Positions 43,118 to 51,419 of a stretch of 64,000 nucleotides of DNA are shown in pieces. The DNA is from Flavobacterium cyclinae (GTDB lineage: Bacteria > Bacteroidota > Bacteroidia > Flavobacteriales > Flavobacteriaceae): assembly GCF_021172145.1 (NCBI RefSeq), contig NZ_CP089095.1, forward strand, positions 1,178,001-1,242,000, read 5' to 3'. The position numbers and the translations under genes are program-made. Position 1 is the first letter of the stretch. Each line of letters starts with the position of its first letter. The notes under the pieces are model-generated. The model had not been told where the DNA came from. It searched no databases and saw only the letters and a list, made by a program, of their open reading frames with translations.

Positions 43118-45658
43118 TTATTTTGGTTTCATTGCGTTTTCAATTCTAGCTACTAAATCATTTAAATGGAATTTAGTTAATCGGTCAGTAGTAACTGCTG
43201 CAGTAGCTTTTAACTGATTTTTCAATTCATTTAATTGACCACGTGCAATAGATGGAATATCAGTATCTGCTAAAACAATTCTTCTACCATTAAAAAAAGC
43301 AGTATTTGTTTTATCGCTTGACATAGTTTCAATTAATTTTGATACAAATAGTTTTTGTAAATTTCTTCTGTAAATATCAATTGGTGCTTTAGTTCTCAAT
43401 TCTGAGAAAATACCTCTTCTTAAATCACTCATTAATTCATCTACAGAATAATTAGCTTTACTTTGTGAAGAAGTTTCTAATAAGCGTACTAAACGATCTC
43501 CTGCTAATAAACTTGATAAAGTTCCATCTTGAATAGATTTTATAGCTTCTACACCATTTTCTGGTTTAATTTTAGACAATACATTTTGATCTAATAACCA
43601 TTTTGGAGTTTTGAAAAGTTGTTCGTTTAAGAAAGCCACCGCTTCGTTTTGAATAGCAGACGGTACTACTTCATATTTGTTACCTTCCATATCATATGTT
43701 TTTGGTGTTTCGTAAATACCTCCAACATTTTTAGTAACATGTCCCATATATCTTCTATACTGACCTGTTAACGAATTATATAAACCGTTTAATTCATCAT
43801 AATCTTCACCATCTTCTTTACTCCATTCAATTAAATTAGGTAAGATTCTTTTTAAGTTTTTAATTCCATAAGCCGAAGCTTTCATTGCATTATCACCTAA
43901 ATCTTCTGTTTGATAACGTGGATCATACGGATTTGTCTCGGTACCAAACCACAAACGGCGATTTTTGTAGGCATCTTTAGTCATTTCATTTAATAATGCT
44001 TTTTCAGTATCTTCATCTTTAGCATCATTAAAATACGAATAACCCCATTTAATTGCCCATTTATCGTAATCTCCAATTCTTGGGAATAAATCTTTTACGC
44101 CATCTTCTGGTTGTGCTACATAGTTAAAACGAGCATAGTCCATGATAGATGAGGTGTGACCATTTTTCTTTTGAAATTCAGGATCTCTTAACATTTCAAC
44201 TGGAGTTGCAAAACTTGCCCCCATATTGTGGCGTAAACCTAAAGTGTGTCCCACTTCATGCGCAGCCACAAATCGAATTAATTCGCCCATTAATTTATCG
44301 TCAAATGTTTTGTTTCTAGCCTGTGGGTCAACTGCCGCAGTTTGAATTAAATACCAATCGCGTAATAAACTCATAATATTATGGTACCATCCAATATGAC
44401 TTTCCATGATTTCTCCAGTTCGTGGGTCATGTACATTAGGACCATAAGCGTTTTGAATGTCGGCAGCAAAATAACGTAATACAGAAAAACGAGCATCTTC
44501 TAAACTCATATCTGGATTGTTTTCTGGCCAATATTCACCACGAATTGCATTTTTCCAACCTGCAAATTCAAATGCTTCTTGCCAGTCATCAATACCTTGT
44601 TTAATGAAAGGTTTCCATTTGTCTGGAGTAGCTGGATCTAAATAATAAACAATAGGTTTTTTTGGTTCAATTAATTCCCCTCTTTTTTGTTTTTCTGCAT
44701 CTTCTGCATTTTTAGGTTCTAATCTCCATCTAACCGCAAAAATTTCTTTATCTGATTTTTGAGAATCTTCTTCAAATACATCATAATCGTTAGCAAAATA
44801 CCCAACACGTTTGTCAAAAGCTCTTTTTCTCATTGGCTTTTGAGGTAATAATATCATTGAAGTGTTAAACTCAAATGTCAAAACACCTGCATCTAATGCA
44901 GCAGGTAAATCAGTTCCAATTCTTGGAGCAGGAGATAATGAGATTTGTCTTGGAACAGTAGTAAAGGTTTTTACGGTTCTAATTTCAGTGTTTATTGGGA
45001 AACTTTTTATGCTTTGAATAAAAGAACGATCTTTTTGAAACGACTGAACTTTAAGCATTTGTTTGTTTATTGGACTCAATGAGAACGTTTGTAAATCAGA
45101 ATCAAAAGCGGCAGTCATATCAATTACATATCCCACATTTTCTTTTCCTTTAGCATCTTTTTTATAAGCTAGAACTTCATAATTTCCTATGATAGGATCA
45201 GCACTAGAATTTTTTACTGCTTTTGTAATGGGTTTATCTTCATCAGGAGTAGATATTACATAAGTTACAGAACGAAGTAAAATATTGTGGTTTAATCCTT
45301 TTTCAAACTTAATAACTTGTCTGTTTACTTCTTCTCCTCCAAAAATTCCTCCTCCAGCTGGAGTTTTAGAATATCGTGTAATAGTCATGATTTCTTTTCC
45401 AAGTAAAGAATCTGCTACTTCAAATAGGTATTTGTCACCTACTTTATGTACGTCAATTAATCCTCTTTGGGTAATAGCTGTAGAGTCTATTACTCTTTTA
45501 TAAGGCTTTGGTTCTTTTTTTGCATCAGGCTTTTTTGCATCAGATGCCACCGCTTCAGTAGCAGTTTTCTTTTGATCTTTTTTCTTCTTTTGAGCCCAGG
45601 TATCTACGGTTAAAAAGAAAATGAAAAGACAACTCAGTACAGTAAGTTTTTTATTCAT
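43118..45658 (-). CDS. Zinc-dependent metalloprotease (DUF5117/DUF4953 type)
   Basis: An 846-residue exported protease. The signal peptide is MNKKLTVLSCLFIFFLTVDTWAQ, followed by a basic Lys-rich stretch. Residues of about 80-330 form the N-terminal DUF5117-like region. The metzincin-type zinc site HEVGHTLGLRH starts at His467, and SSIMDY (Met-turn) follows about 40 residues later. The C-terminal 300 residues are mostly helical. Such proteins are periplasmic or surface endopeptidases of Bacteroidota with unknown substrates. It is transcribed alone. Confidence 0.92.
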   Translation of the reverse strand: MNKKLTVLSCLFIFFLTVDTWAQKKKKDQKKTATEAVASDAKKPDAKKEPKPYKRVIDSTAITQRGLIDVHKVGDKYLFEVADSLLGKEIMTITRYSKTPAGGGIFGGEEVNRQVIKFEKGLNHNILLRSVTYVISTPDEDKPITKAVKNSSADPIIGNYEVLAYKKDAKGKENVGYVIDMTAAFDSDLQTFSLSPINKQMLKVQSFQKDRSFIQSIKSFPINTEIRTVKTFTTVPRQISLSPAPRIGTDLPAALDAGVLTFEFNTSMILLPQKPMRKRAFDKRVGYFANDYDVFEEDSQKSDKEIFAVRWRLEPKNAEDAEKQKRGELIEPKKPIVYYLDPATPDKWKPFIKQGIDDWQEAFEFAGWKNAIRGEYWPENNPDMSLEDARFSVLRYFAADIQNAYGPNVHDPRTGEIMESHIGWYHNIMSLLRDWYLIQTAAVDPQARNKTFDDKLMGELIRFVAAHEVGHTLGLRHNMGASFATPVEMLRDPEFQKKNGHTSSIMDYARFNYVAQPEDGVKDLFPRIGDYDKWAIKWGYSYFNDAKDEDTEKALLNEMTKDAYKNRRLWFGTETNPYDPRYQTEDLGDNAMKASAYGIKNLKRILPNLIEWSKEDGEDYDELNGLYNSLTGQYRRYMGHVTKNVGGIYETPKTYDMEGNKYEVVPSAIQNEAVAFLNEQLFKTPKWLLDQNVLSKIKPENGVEAIKSIQDGTLSSLLAGDRLVRLLETSSQSKANYSVDELMSDLRRGIFSELRTKAPIDIYRRNLQKLFVSKLIETMSSDKTNTAFFNGRRIVLADTDIPSIARGQLNELKNQLKATAAVTTDRLTKFHLNDLVARIENAMKPK

Positions 45659-45810
45659 ACGTTTTAGATTAGTTTTTCAAATTTATTCTATTCTTATTAT
45701 TTCCCTTTTCATATTAAGTTTTTATTAAGATTTTTAACATTTATTATCACATTTTTTTCAATAAATCAAGAATAAATAAATTTAATATGCATGCATAATA
45801 TTTTATTTTT

Positions 45811-45818
45811 TATATTTG
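45811..45818 (+). promoter_or_regulatory. -7 element of the nitronate monooxygenase gene
   Basis: TATATTTG, 18 bases before the ATG at 45836. Transcription would begin after the earlier in-frame ATG at 45791, which decides for the shorter protein. Confidence 0.55.
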
Positions 45819-45835
45819 GATATAAATTTTTAGTT

Positions 45836-46786
45836 ATGCAAAAACAATCACTTACTACTATTCTACAAATTTCACATCCTATAATAATGGCACCTATGTT
45901 TTTAGTATCCAATACTAAAATGGTTATTGAAGGTATGAAAAGTGGTGTTGCTGGATGTATTCCGGCTTTAAATTATAGAACATTAGAAGAATTAAAAGGA
46001 GCAATAAACGAATTAAAAACTGCGAAAGTTTTAGGGGGAAGTTTTGGTTTTAATTTAATAGTTAATAAGTCGAATGTAAAATACAAAGAACAATTACGAG
46101 TTCTTTGTGAAGAAGGTGTAGATTTTATAATCACTTCTTTAGGTTCGCCTGAAGAAACTATAAATGAAGCGCATAAAGTTGGGATTAAAGTGTTTTGTGA
46201 TGTTACTGATTTAGCTTTCGCAAAAAAAGTAGAAAGTTTAGGTGCTGATGCCATAATTGCAGTAAACAATCAAGCTGGTGGTCATCGAGGTAATATTGAT
46301 CCAGAAACTTTAATTAAACAATTAAATGAAAATACTTCGTTACCTGTAATTTCAGCTGGTGGAGTAGGGAATAAAGCGGATTTGGATAAAATGTTAAGTT
46401 ATGGAGCAGTTGGTGTTTCCGTAGGAAGTCCGTTTATTGCCTCTAATGAAGCAGGTGTTTCTCAAGAATACAAACAAGCCTGTGTGGATTATGGTGCAAA
46501 TGATATTGTGATGACCGAACGTATCTCAGGAACGCCTTGTACGGTTATCAATACACCGTATGTTCAAAAAGTGGGAACCAATCAGACTTGGTTAGAAACA
46601 ATATTAAACAAAAATAAAAGCCTTAAAAAATGGGTCAAAATGATTCGTTTTTATATCGGTATGAAGGCTACTGAAAAAGCAGCAACTCAAGTAACTTATA
46701 AAACCGTTTGGGTTGCGGGTCCAAGTATTGAAGATACTAAAGCCATTTTACCAGTGAAAGATATTGTAAAAAAATTGGTTTCGTAA
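45836..46786 (+). CDS. Nitronate monooxygenase / NAD(P)H-dependent flavin oxidoreductase
   Basis: A 316-residue TIM-barrel flavoenzyme. HPIIMAPMFLVSNTKMVIEG binds FMN near the N-terminus; AVNNQAGGHRG near residue 145 is the hallmark loop with the catalytic His, and VISAGGVGNKADLDKML and GAVGVSVGSPFIASNEA are the phosphate-binding parts. It oxidises nitronates or acts as a related enoyl reductase; the exact substrate is open. The shorter start at 45836 is used, as MQKQSLTTIL fits the family N-terminus. The end of the coding region forms one arm of the terminator. Confidence 0.92.
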   Translation: MQKQSLTTILQISHPIIMAPMFLVSNTKMVIEGMKSGVAGCIPALNYRTLEELKGAINELKTAKVLGGSFGFNLIVNKSNVKYKEQLRVLCEEGVDFIITSLGSPEETINEAHKVGIKVFCDVTDLAFAKKVESLGADAIIAVNNQAGGHRGNIDPETLIKQLNENTSLPVISAGGVGNKADLDKMLSYGAVGVSVGSPFIASNEAGVSQEYKQACVDYGANDIVMTERISGTPCTVINTPYVQKVGTNQTWLETILNKNKSLKKWVKMIRFYIGMKATEKAATQVTYKTVWVAGPSIEDTKAILPVKDIVKKLVS

Positions 46787-46805
46787 TTTGCGAAACCAAT
46801 TTTTA
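46772..46805. terminator. Bidirectional terminator overlapping the nitronate monooxygenase stop codon
   Basis: AAATTGGTTTCG and CGAAACCAATTT pair around seven bases, then TTTATTTTA. The left arm encodes the last residues (KLVS). It also serves the convergent glutaminyl cyclase gene. Confidence 0.9.
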
Positions 46806-46807
46806 TT

Positions 46808-47875
46808 TTACTCAACTGTTATCTCAAAAGTTTTATCCCAGTTTTTTCCTGTTACAAAATACGTTTTTGTTTTTGGGTTGTAAGCAATTCCATTCAATAC
46901 ATCAATGTCGGGATGTTTGGTAACTTTATTTTTCAAATCACTTAAATTTAGAATGGCTTCAATTGCTCCATTTTTAGGGTTAATTATTGCAATTGCATCT
47001 TTTTGGTAAACATTAGCGAAAATTTTTCCATTTACCCATTCTAATTCATTAAGTTCTTCAATTTTTGAACCATTCGTATATACACTTATATAATCTTCAA
47101 CTTGAAAAGTTTCGGGATTTAAAATGTAAATTTTTTCAGAACCATCACTCATATACAACTTATTACCATCATTTGTTAAGCCCCATCCTTCCATGTTGTA
47201 TGAAAATGTTTTCTCTTTTTTAAATGTATCGGCATTGTAAACATAACCTTCTTTATTTCTCCAAGTCAATTGATACACTTTATTGTTTAAAATAGTTATT
47301 CCTTCACCAAAGTATTGATCATCTAATTCAATAGATTTCAACACTTTTCCGGTTTTATAATCGGTTTTTCTTAAACTTGATTTTCCTTTTATACCTGTAG
47401 TATTTCCGGCTCCATTTCCAGTGCCTTCAAACAAAGTATCACGATAAAATTCAAAACCTTGTGTGTACGCTTTCATATCGTGAGCGTAGGTGTTCAAAAT
47501 TTTATATTTTAAAATTTTAGGTTCTGAACTAGCGTATATTGTAAATCCAGTCGTAATATCAATATTTTTTCCTTCAAAATAAACTAAGGCTTTAATTGTT
47601 TTATTACCTAATTTTTGATTATTCAATGAAAATGGTAATTTTTCGTTTCCTTTTACCGATCCAATTTTAACATCATTAATGTAGTATATTACAGAATCAA
47701 TCGTTTTGTTTTCTTTGTTTTGTAAGACCAAATCAATGCTTTCCTCTAACTTAAGAATTGGTTTTATAGTTGGATTTTCAATTGAAAATAAATTTTTTAA
47801 TTCATTTTCATCTTCTTTACATGAGGTAGAAATAATGCCTAATACTATGAAAGCGAATAGCTTAACTTTTAACAT
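46808..47875 (-). CDS. Glutaminyl-peptide cyclotransferase lipoprotein (plant-type beta-propeller)
   Basis: A 355-residue lipoprotein with signal MLKVKLFAFIVLGIISTSC (lipobox Cys at 19). After an Ig-like N-terminal part, residues from about 140 form a five-bladed propeller typical of papaya-type glutaminyl cyclases: AYTQGFEFYRDTLFEGTG, VYQLTWRNKEGYVYN, NEGWGLT-like MEGWGLTNDGNKLYMSDGS, and ELEWVNGKIFANVY. It makes pyroglutamate at protein N-termini in the periplasm, a common modification of secreted Bacteroidota proteins. The longer ORF reads through the ffs gene and is rejected. Confidence 0.9.
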   Translation of the reverse strand: MLKVKLFAFIVLGIISTSCKEDENELKNLFSIENPTIKPILKLEESIDLVLQNKENKTIDSVIYYINDVKIGSVKGNEKLPFSLNNQKLGNKTIKALVYFEGKNIDITTGFTIYASSEPKILKYKILNTYAHDMKAYTQGFEFYRDTLFEGTGNGAGNTTGIKGKSSLRKTDYKTGKVLKSIELDDQYFGEGITILNNKVYQLTWRNKEGYVYNADTFKKEKTFSYNMEGWGLTNDGNKLYMSDGSEKIYILNPETFQVEDYISVYTNGSKIEELNELEWVNGKIFANVYQKDAIAIINPKNGAIEAILNLSDLKNKVTKHPDIDVLNGIAYNPKTKTYFVTGKNWDKTFEITVE

Positions 47876-47929
47876 GGTTGAAAAATTTAATAAGGTAAAT
47901 ATACAATGATTTTTTATACTCACAATTGC

Positions 47930-47960
47930 CTTGCAAAAATATAAAAAGGTTGTATATTTG
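47930..47960 (+). promoter_or_regulatory. ffs promoter, Bacteroidota consensus
   Basis: CTTG (47930-47933), exactly 19 bases, then TATATTTG (47953-47960). The RNA would start four to five bases later, at the first paired base of the SRP RNA. Confidence 0.85.
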
Positions 47961-47964
47961 CAGC

Positions 47965-48058
47965 GGCAAGTCCTACACGACCAGCTCCTGCAGACTCCTC
48001 CAGGGTGGGAACACAGCAAAGGTATGTGGTTGTAGCGGTGCGATGTAGGTCGCTTGCC
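47965..48058 (+). ncRNA. ffs: Signal recognition particle RNA (4.5S, bacterial small type)
   Basis: The ends GGCAAG (47965-47970) and CTTGCC (48053-48058) pair, as do CCTACA / TGTAGG further in, giving one long hairpin. The apical part CTCCTCCAGGGTGGGAAC-ACAGCAA carries the conserved GGGAAC/AGCA internal loops that bind the Ffh M domain. Length of about 94 bases and a strong promoter and terminator fit. It guides ribosomes making membrane proteins to FtsY. Confidence 0.9.
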
Positions 48059-48082
48059 ATTTTTTATTTCTTTTGAATTGTG

Positions 48083-48106
48083 GTCCCGATTGTTCGGGAT
48101 TTTTTA
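48083..48106 (+). terminator. ffs terminator
   Basis: TCCCGA and TCGGGA pair around TTGT and are followed by six T. A T-rich stretch directly after the RNA (48059-48075) may contribute. Confidence 0.85.
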
Positions 48107-48129
48107 TTTTTACACCAATTCTAATTCCT

Positions 48130-49128
48130 ATGCAAATTACTTGGCAAATTGTTCGCTTACAACTAAAAGAAACGTTTTCAATTAGTTATGGAAGTTACTC
48201 GTTTAGAGAAGCCTTAATTATTTCGCTTTCCAAGAATGGAAAAACAGGTTATGGCGAATGCACCTCAATTGATTACTACGGAATTAATTTATCCGATTTC
48301 ACTCAGAAATTGGCCGAAATTAAAACTCAAATCGAAAAACAATACATAAATCACCCAATCGAATTTTATACTTTTTTAGAAAATTTACAATTGCATTCTT
48401 TTTTACGTTCGGCTTTAGATTGCGCCTATTGGGATTTATTTGGGAAGTTAGAAAATAAGAGTTTCTTGGAATTAAATTCGATTGAAATTCAACAATTACC
48501 CGAATCTTCCATCACAATCAGTGTAGCACCCATCGAAGAACAATTGCAAAAGATAGCAAAATCCGATTGGAATAAATTCAAAGTAAAATGGAATCATTAC
48601 GATGAAAAAGCATTGAATTTATTACTGAATTGCGAAAAAGAAATCGCTTTAGATGCCAACGGAAGTTTCTCTATTTCCGAATGTCAGCAATTGGAAGAAA
48701 ATCCGCTATCAGCTCAATTTACTTACATTGAACAACCGATGAAAATTGGATTTTCAAATTACAGTCATTTGAATGCTTCTAAATTTGCGAATTGGATGGC
48801 CGATGAAGATTGCCAAGAACAAACCCAACTTTCCGAATTAAAATCGCATTATAAAACCATCAATATCAAATTGGTCAAAACAGGTGGATTAACTCCAGCA
48901 TTACAACTAATCAATGAAGCACGAGCAAACGATTTCAAAATCATGATAGGTTGCATGACCGAATCTACCGTAGGAATTTCAGCCGGAGCGGTTTTGGTGC
49001 CGTTAGTGGATTATGTAGATTTAGATGGCGCCAATTTAATTGCCAAAGACATCGCTTTTGGAAGCACCATCGAAAAAGGAAAAGTGTTGCTTTCGGAGAA
49101 AGTTGGGTTAGGAATTTCCTTGAAATAA
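48130..49128 (+). CDS. Dipeptide epimerase-like enzyme of the enolase superfamily
   Basis: A 332-residue enolase-superfamily protein (muconate-lactonizing/dipeptide epimerase type). The N-terminal capping domain has ETFSISYGSYSFREAL; the barrel shows KFKVKW (catalytic Lys pair), ALDANGSFS (Asp), YIEQPM (Glu), MADEDCQ (Asp) and INIKLVKTGGL (Lys), in the right order for metal and acid-base residues. L-Ala-D/L-Glu epimerase of peptidoglycan recycling is the best guess; o-succinylbenzoate synthase is an alternative. ATG at 48130 is used because the upstream part covers the ffs terminator. Confidence 0.88.
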   Translation: MQITWQIVRLQLKETFSISYGSYSFREALIISLSKNGKTGYGECTSIDYYGINLSDFTQKLAEIKTQIEKQYINHPIEFYTFLENLQLHSFLRSALDCAYWDLFGKLENKSFLELNSIEIQQLPESSITISVAPIEEQLQKIAKSDWNKFKVKWNHYDEKALNLLLNCEKEIALDANGSFSISECQQLEENPLSAQFTYIEQPMKIGFSNYSHLNASKFANWMADEDCQEQTQLSELKSHYKTINIKLVKTGGLTPALQLINEARANDFKIMIGCMTESTVGISAGAVLVPLVDYVDLDGANLIAKDIAFGSTIEKGKVLLSEKVGLGISLK

Positions 49129-49165
49129 TATAAAGCTGTATTTTCGCACTATAATTCACACTAAA

Positions 49166-49969
49166 ATGAGTAAAGTAGTATTAATTACAGGTGGTTCATC
49201 AGGAATTGGAAAATCAATTGGCGAGTTTTTGCATCAAAAAGGTTTTATAGTGTATGGTACAAGTCGAAATCCTGAAAAAATCACGAATTCGATATTTCCA
49301 TTAGTAGCTTTGGATGTTCGCGATAAGCAAAGTATTGTGAATTGCGTGGATGAAGTAATTCAAAAATCGGGACGTTTGGATATAGTAATTAATAATGCTG
49401 GAGTTGGAATTACTGGTCCAATTGAAGAAATTCCAACCGAAGAAATCCGAAATAATTTCGAGACCAATTTATTTGGTCCAATAGAAGTAATGAAAGCAGT
49501 TTTGCCTCAAATGCGGGAACAAAAATCGGGTTTGATTATTAATATTACTTCTATTGCAGGTTATATGGGATTGCCTTATCGTGGAATTTACTCGGCTTCC
49601 AAAGGCGCTTTAGAATTAATTACTGAAGCGTTGCGAATGGAAGTAAAATCCTTCGGAATCCAAATTACCAATGTTGCTCCAGGTGATTTTGCTACCAATA
49701 TAGCTGCTGGACGTTATCATGCACCAGTAATCAAAGGTTCGGCTTATGAAGTTCCTTACGGAAACACCTTAAAAGAGATGGATTCGCACGTGGATAGCGG
49801 CAGTAATCCAAACGAAATGGCAGAAGCAATTTTTGCTATTATCAAAACAGACAAACCAAAAGTACATTATAAAGTTGGGGCTTTTTTACAGAAATTTTCC
49901 ATTGTTTTAAAACGCATTTTACCTGATACAATGTATGAGAAAATGTTGATGAATCATTATAAGTTGTAG
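49166..49969 (+). CDS. Short-chain dehydrogenase/reductase (SDR)
   Basis: A 267-residue classical SDR. The cofactor site is LITGGSSGIGKSIGEF, then NNAGVG, the catalytic Ser in INITSIAGYMG, and YSASK with Tyr and Lys in YRGIYSASKGALELI. The loop VAPGDFATNIA follows. The basic residues after the first strand (TSRNPEK) suggest NADP. The substrate is unknown. It lies 37 bases after the epimerase gene on the same strand and may be co-transcribed. Confidence 0.93.
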   Translation: MSKVVLITGGSSGIGKSIGEFLHQKGFIVYGTSRNPEKITNSIFPLVALDVRDKQSIVNCVDEVIQKSGRLDIVINNAGVGITGPIEEIPTEEIRNNFETNLFGPIEVMKAVLPQMREQKSGLIINITSIAGYMGLPYRGIYSASKGALELITEALRMEVKSFGIQITNVAPGDFATNIAAGRYHAPVIKGSAYEVPYGNTLKEMDSHVDSGSNPNEMAEAIFAIIKTDKPKVHYKVGAFLQKFSIVLKRILPDTMYEKMLMNHYKL

Positions 49970-49973
49970 ATTG

Positions 49974-50150
49974 GTGTTGGTTGAAAGGTGATGGGTACTG
50001 GGTGATGGGTGCTGGGTGCTGGGTGTTGTAAGCTTAACTTGTTTCAGCTTCTAATGGTTTTTTGAACTTGCCATTGTCCTTGCCCTTGAATTTGGAATTT
50101 TTATTTGTACTTTTGCAAACAATTAATCCTGAGCTTGTCGAAGGAAAAAA
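49974..50150. repeat. Mosaic of four repeat types before fsa
   Basis: In order: GGGTGCTGGGTGCTGGGTG-type runs (49990-50029), a GTTTCAGC REP-like piece (50034-50055), TTGAACTTGCCATTGTCCTT-like word repeats (50061-50092, also seen near 61575), and CCTGAGCTTGTCGAAGGA (50128-50145). No gene is present. The fsa promoter is embedded in the mosaic. Confidence 0.75.
50085..50115 (+). promoter_or_regulatory. fsa promoter, Bacteroidota consensus
   Basis: CTTG (50085-50088), 19 bases, TACTTTTG (50108-50115). The -33 part falls within the CTTGCCCTTGAA repeat. Confidence 0.75.
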
Positions 50151-50180
50151 CAACACACAATATTTTAAAAATTTAAAAAG

Positions 50181-50837
50181 ATGAAATTTTTTATTGACAC
50201 AGCTAATTTAGAGCAAATTAAAGAAGCACAAGAATTAGGAATTTTAGATGGAGTTACTACAAATCCATCATTAATGGCTAAAGAAGGCATTACAGGAAAA
50301 AACAATATCCTAAAACATTACGTAGACATTTGTAACATTGTTGACGGTGATGTAAGTGCAGAAGTAAATGCAATGGATTTAGAAGGTATGATTAGAGAAG
50401 GTGAGGAATTAGCTGACTTACACGAACAAATCGTTGTAAAATTACCTATGACTAAAGAAGGTGTAAAAGCTTGTAAATATTTCTCTGATAAAGGAATCAA
50501 AACGAATGTAACATTAGTATTCTCTGCTGGTCAAGCTTTATTAGCGGCTAAAGCAGGTGCTACTTATGTTTCTCCTTTCTTAGGAAGATTAGATGATATT
50601 TCAACTGATGGTTTAAATTTAATCCAAGAAATTAGAGATATTTACGATAATTACGGTTTTGAAACACAAATTTTAGCTGCTTCTGTACGTCACACAATGC
50701 ACGTTGTTAACTGTGCTAAAATTGGTGCAGACGTTATGACAGGACCTTTATCTTCAATTACTGGATTGTTAAAACACCCATTAACAGATATCGGAATTGC
50801 TCAGTTTATTGCAGATTACGAAAAAGGAAATAAATAA
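50181..50837 (+). CDS. fsa: Fructose-6-phosphate aldolase / transaldolase-family protein
   Basis: A 218-residue short transaldolase. [16 protein letters not shown] and [13 protein letters not shown] open the barrel; the Schiff-base Lys is in [11 protein letters not shown] (Lys near residue 86), followed by [19 protein letters not shown] and [20 protein letters not shown]. It is either an Fsa-type aldolase or a short transaldolase of the pentose phosphate pathway; the size alone cannot separate them. A consensus promoter in repeat DNA drives it, and a perfect palindrome ends it. Codon use suggests good expression. Confidence 0.95.
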   Translation: MKFFIDTANLEQIKEAQELGILDGVTTNPSLMAKEGITGKNNILKHYVDICNIVDGDVSAEVNAMDLEGMIREGEELADLHEQIVVKLPMTKEGVKACKYFSDKGIKTNVTLVFSAGQALLAAKAGATYVSPFLGRLDDISTDGLNLIQEIRDIYDNYGFETQILAASVRHTMHVVNCAKIGADVMTGPLSSITGLLKHPLTDIGIAQFIADYEKGNK

Positions 50838-50856
50838 TTTCTTAATATATAAAAAC

Positions 50857-50887
50857 AAAAAAGCGTTCTAATTAGAACGCTTTTTTT
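50857..50887. terminator. fsa terminator, also usable on the minus strand
   Basis: A perfect palindrome AAAAGCGTTCTAATTAGAAC (continuing GCTTTT) with A and T runs on both sides, between fsa and the convergent secreted-protein gene. Confidence 0.93.
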
Positions 50888-50891
50888 ATGA

Positions 50892-51404
50892 TTAATAATA
50901 TTTGGTTTGAGTGTAATTAGTATCAGTTATATAGAAACTATAAAATGTTCTTTGTTTACCAAAATGGTTTTCAACAAATCTAATCTTTACTTCAATAGTA
51001 GTAGTTTCGTTTTTATAACTTTCTATAGTAATATTTTTTTCAGTTTTTGTACTAACAACCTTAAAATTCAACTCCTTTAATTGGTTTAAATACCTATCAA
51101 AAACTTCTTGATTATTCATTTCAAAATTAATTCGGTTTTTTGTTAAATCATTACCTTCATAATAAAATGCAATAGAAGTTGGAATTTCATTATCTTGTTT
51201 GTTTTGAGATAAGAATAATATATCACCAAACTTCATTTCTTTTGAGTAATGTTCTTGTGCTATTTTGAAATTTTTATTTAATAAAAATTCTTTTACTTCT
51301 GAAGCATTTTTTGTTTTAATATTTAAAATGTCTTCGAAATCAATATTTTGTGAAAAACTTAAGGTGAAAAAAAATAGCAATAGAGCAGTTATATAATGCT
51401 TCAT
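50892..51404 (-). CDS. Small secreted protein of unknown function
   Basis: A 170-residue exported protein with signal MKHYITALLLFFFTLSFSQ. The mature part has short strands and Lys/Asn-rich turns (NIDFEDILNIKTKNASEVKE, FEMNNQEVFDRYLNQLKEL) and no Cys. I recognise no family. It begins 15 bases after the stop codon of the thioredoxin-fold lipoprotein and is probably its operon partner in the periplasm. Confidence 0.8.
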   Translation of the reverse strand: MKHYITALLLFFFTLSFSQNIDFEDILNIKTKNASEVKEFLLNKNFKIAQEHYSKEMKFGDILFLSQNKQDNEIPTSIAFYYEGNDLTKNRINFEMNNQEVFDRYLNQLKELNFKVVSTKTEKNITIESYKNETTTIEVKIRFVENHFGKQRTFYSFYITDTNYTQTKYY

Positions 51405-51419
51405 GTAGAAATGATTAAT

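Noticed and set aside
47876..48019. Upstream extension of the glutaminyl cyclase ORF
   Set aside because: It reads antisense through the ffs RNA gene and its promoter; the lipoprotein signal peptide starts at 47875.
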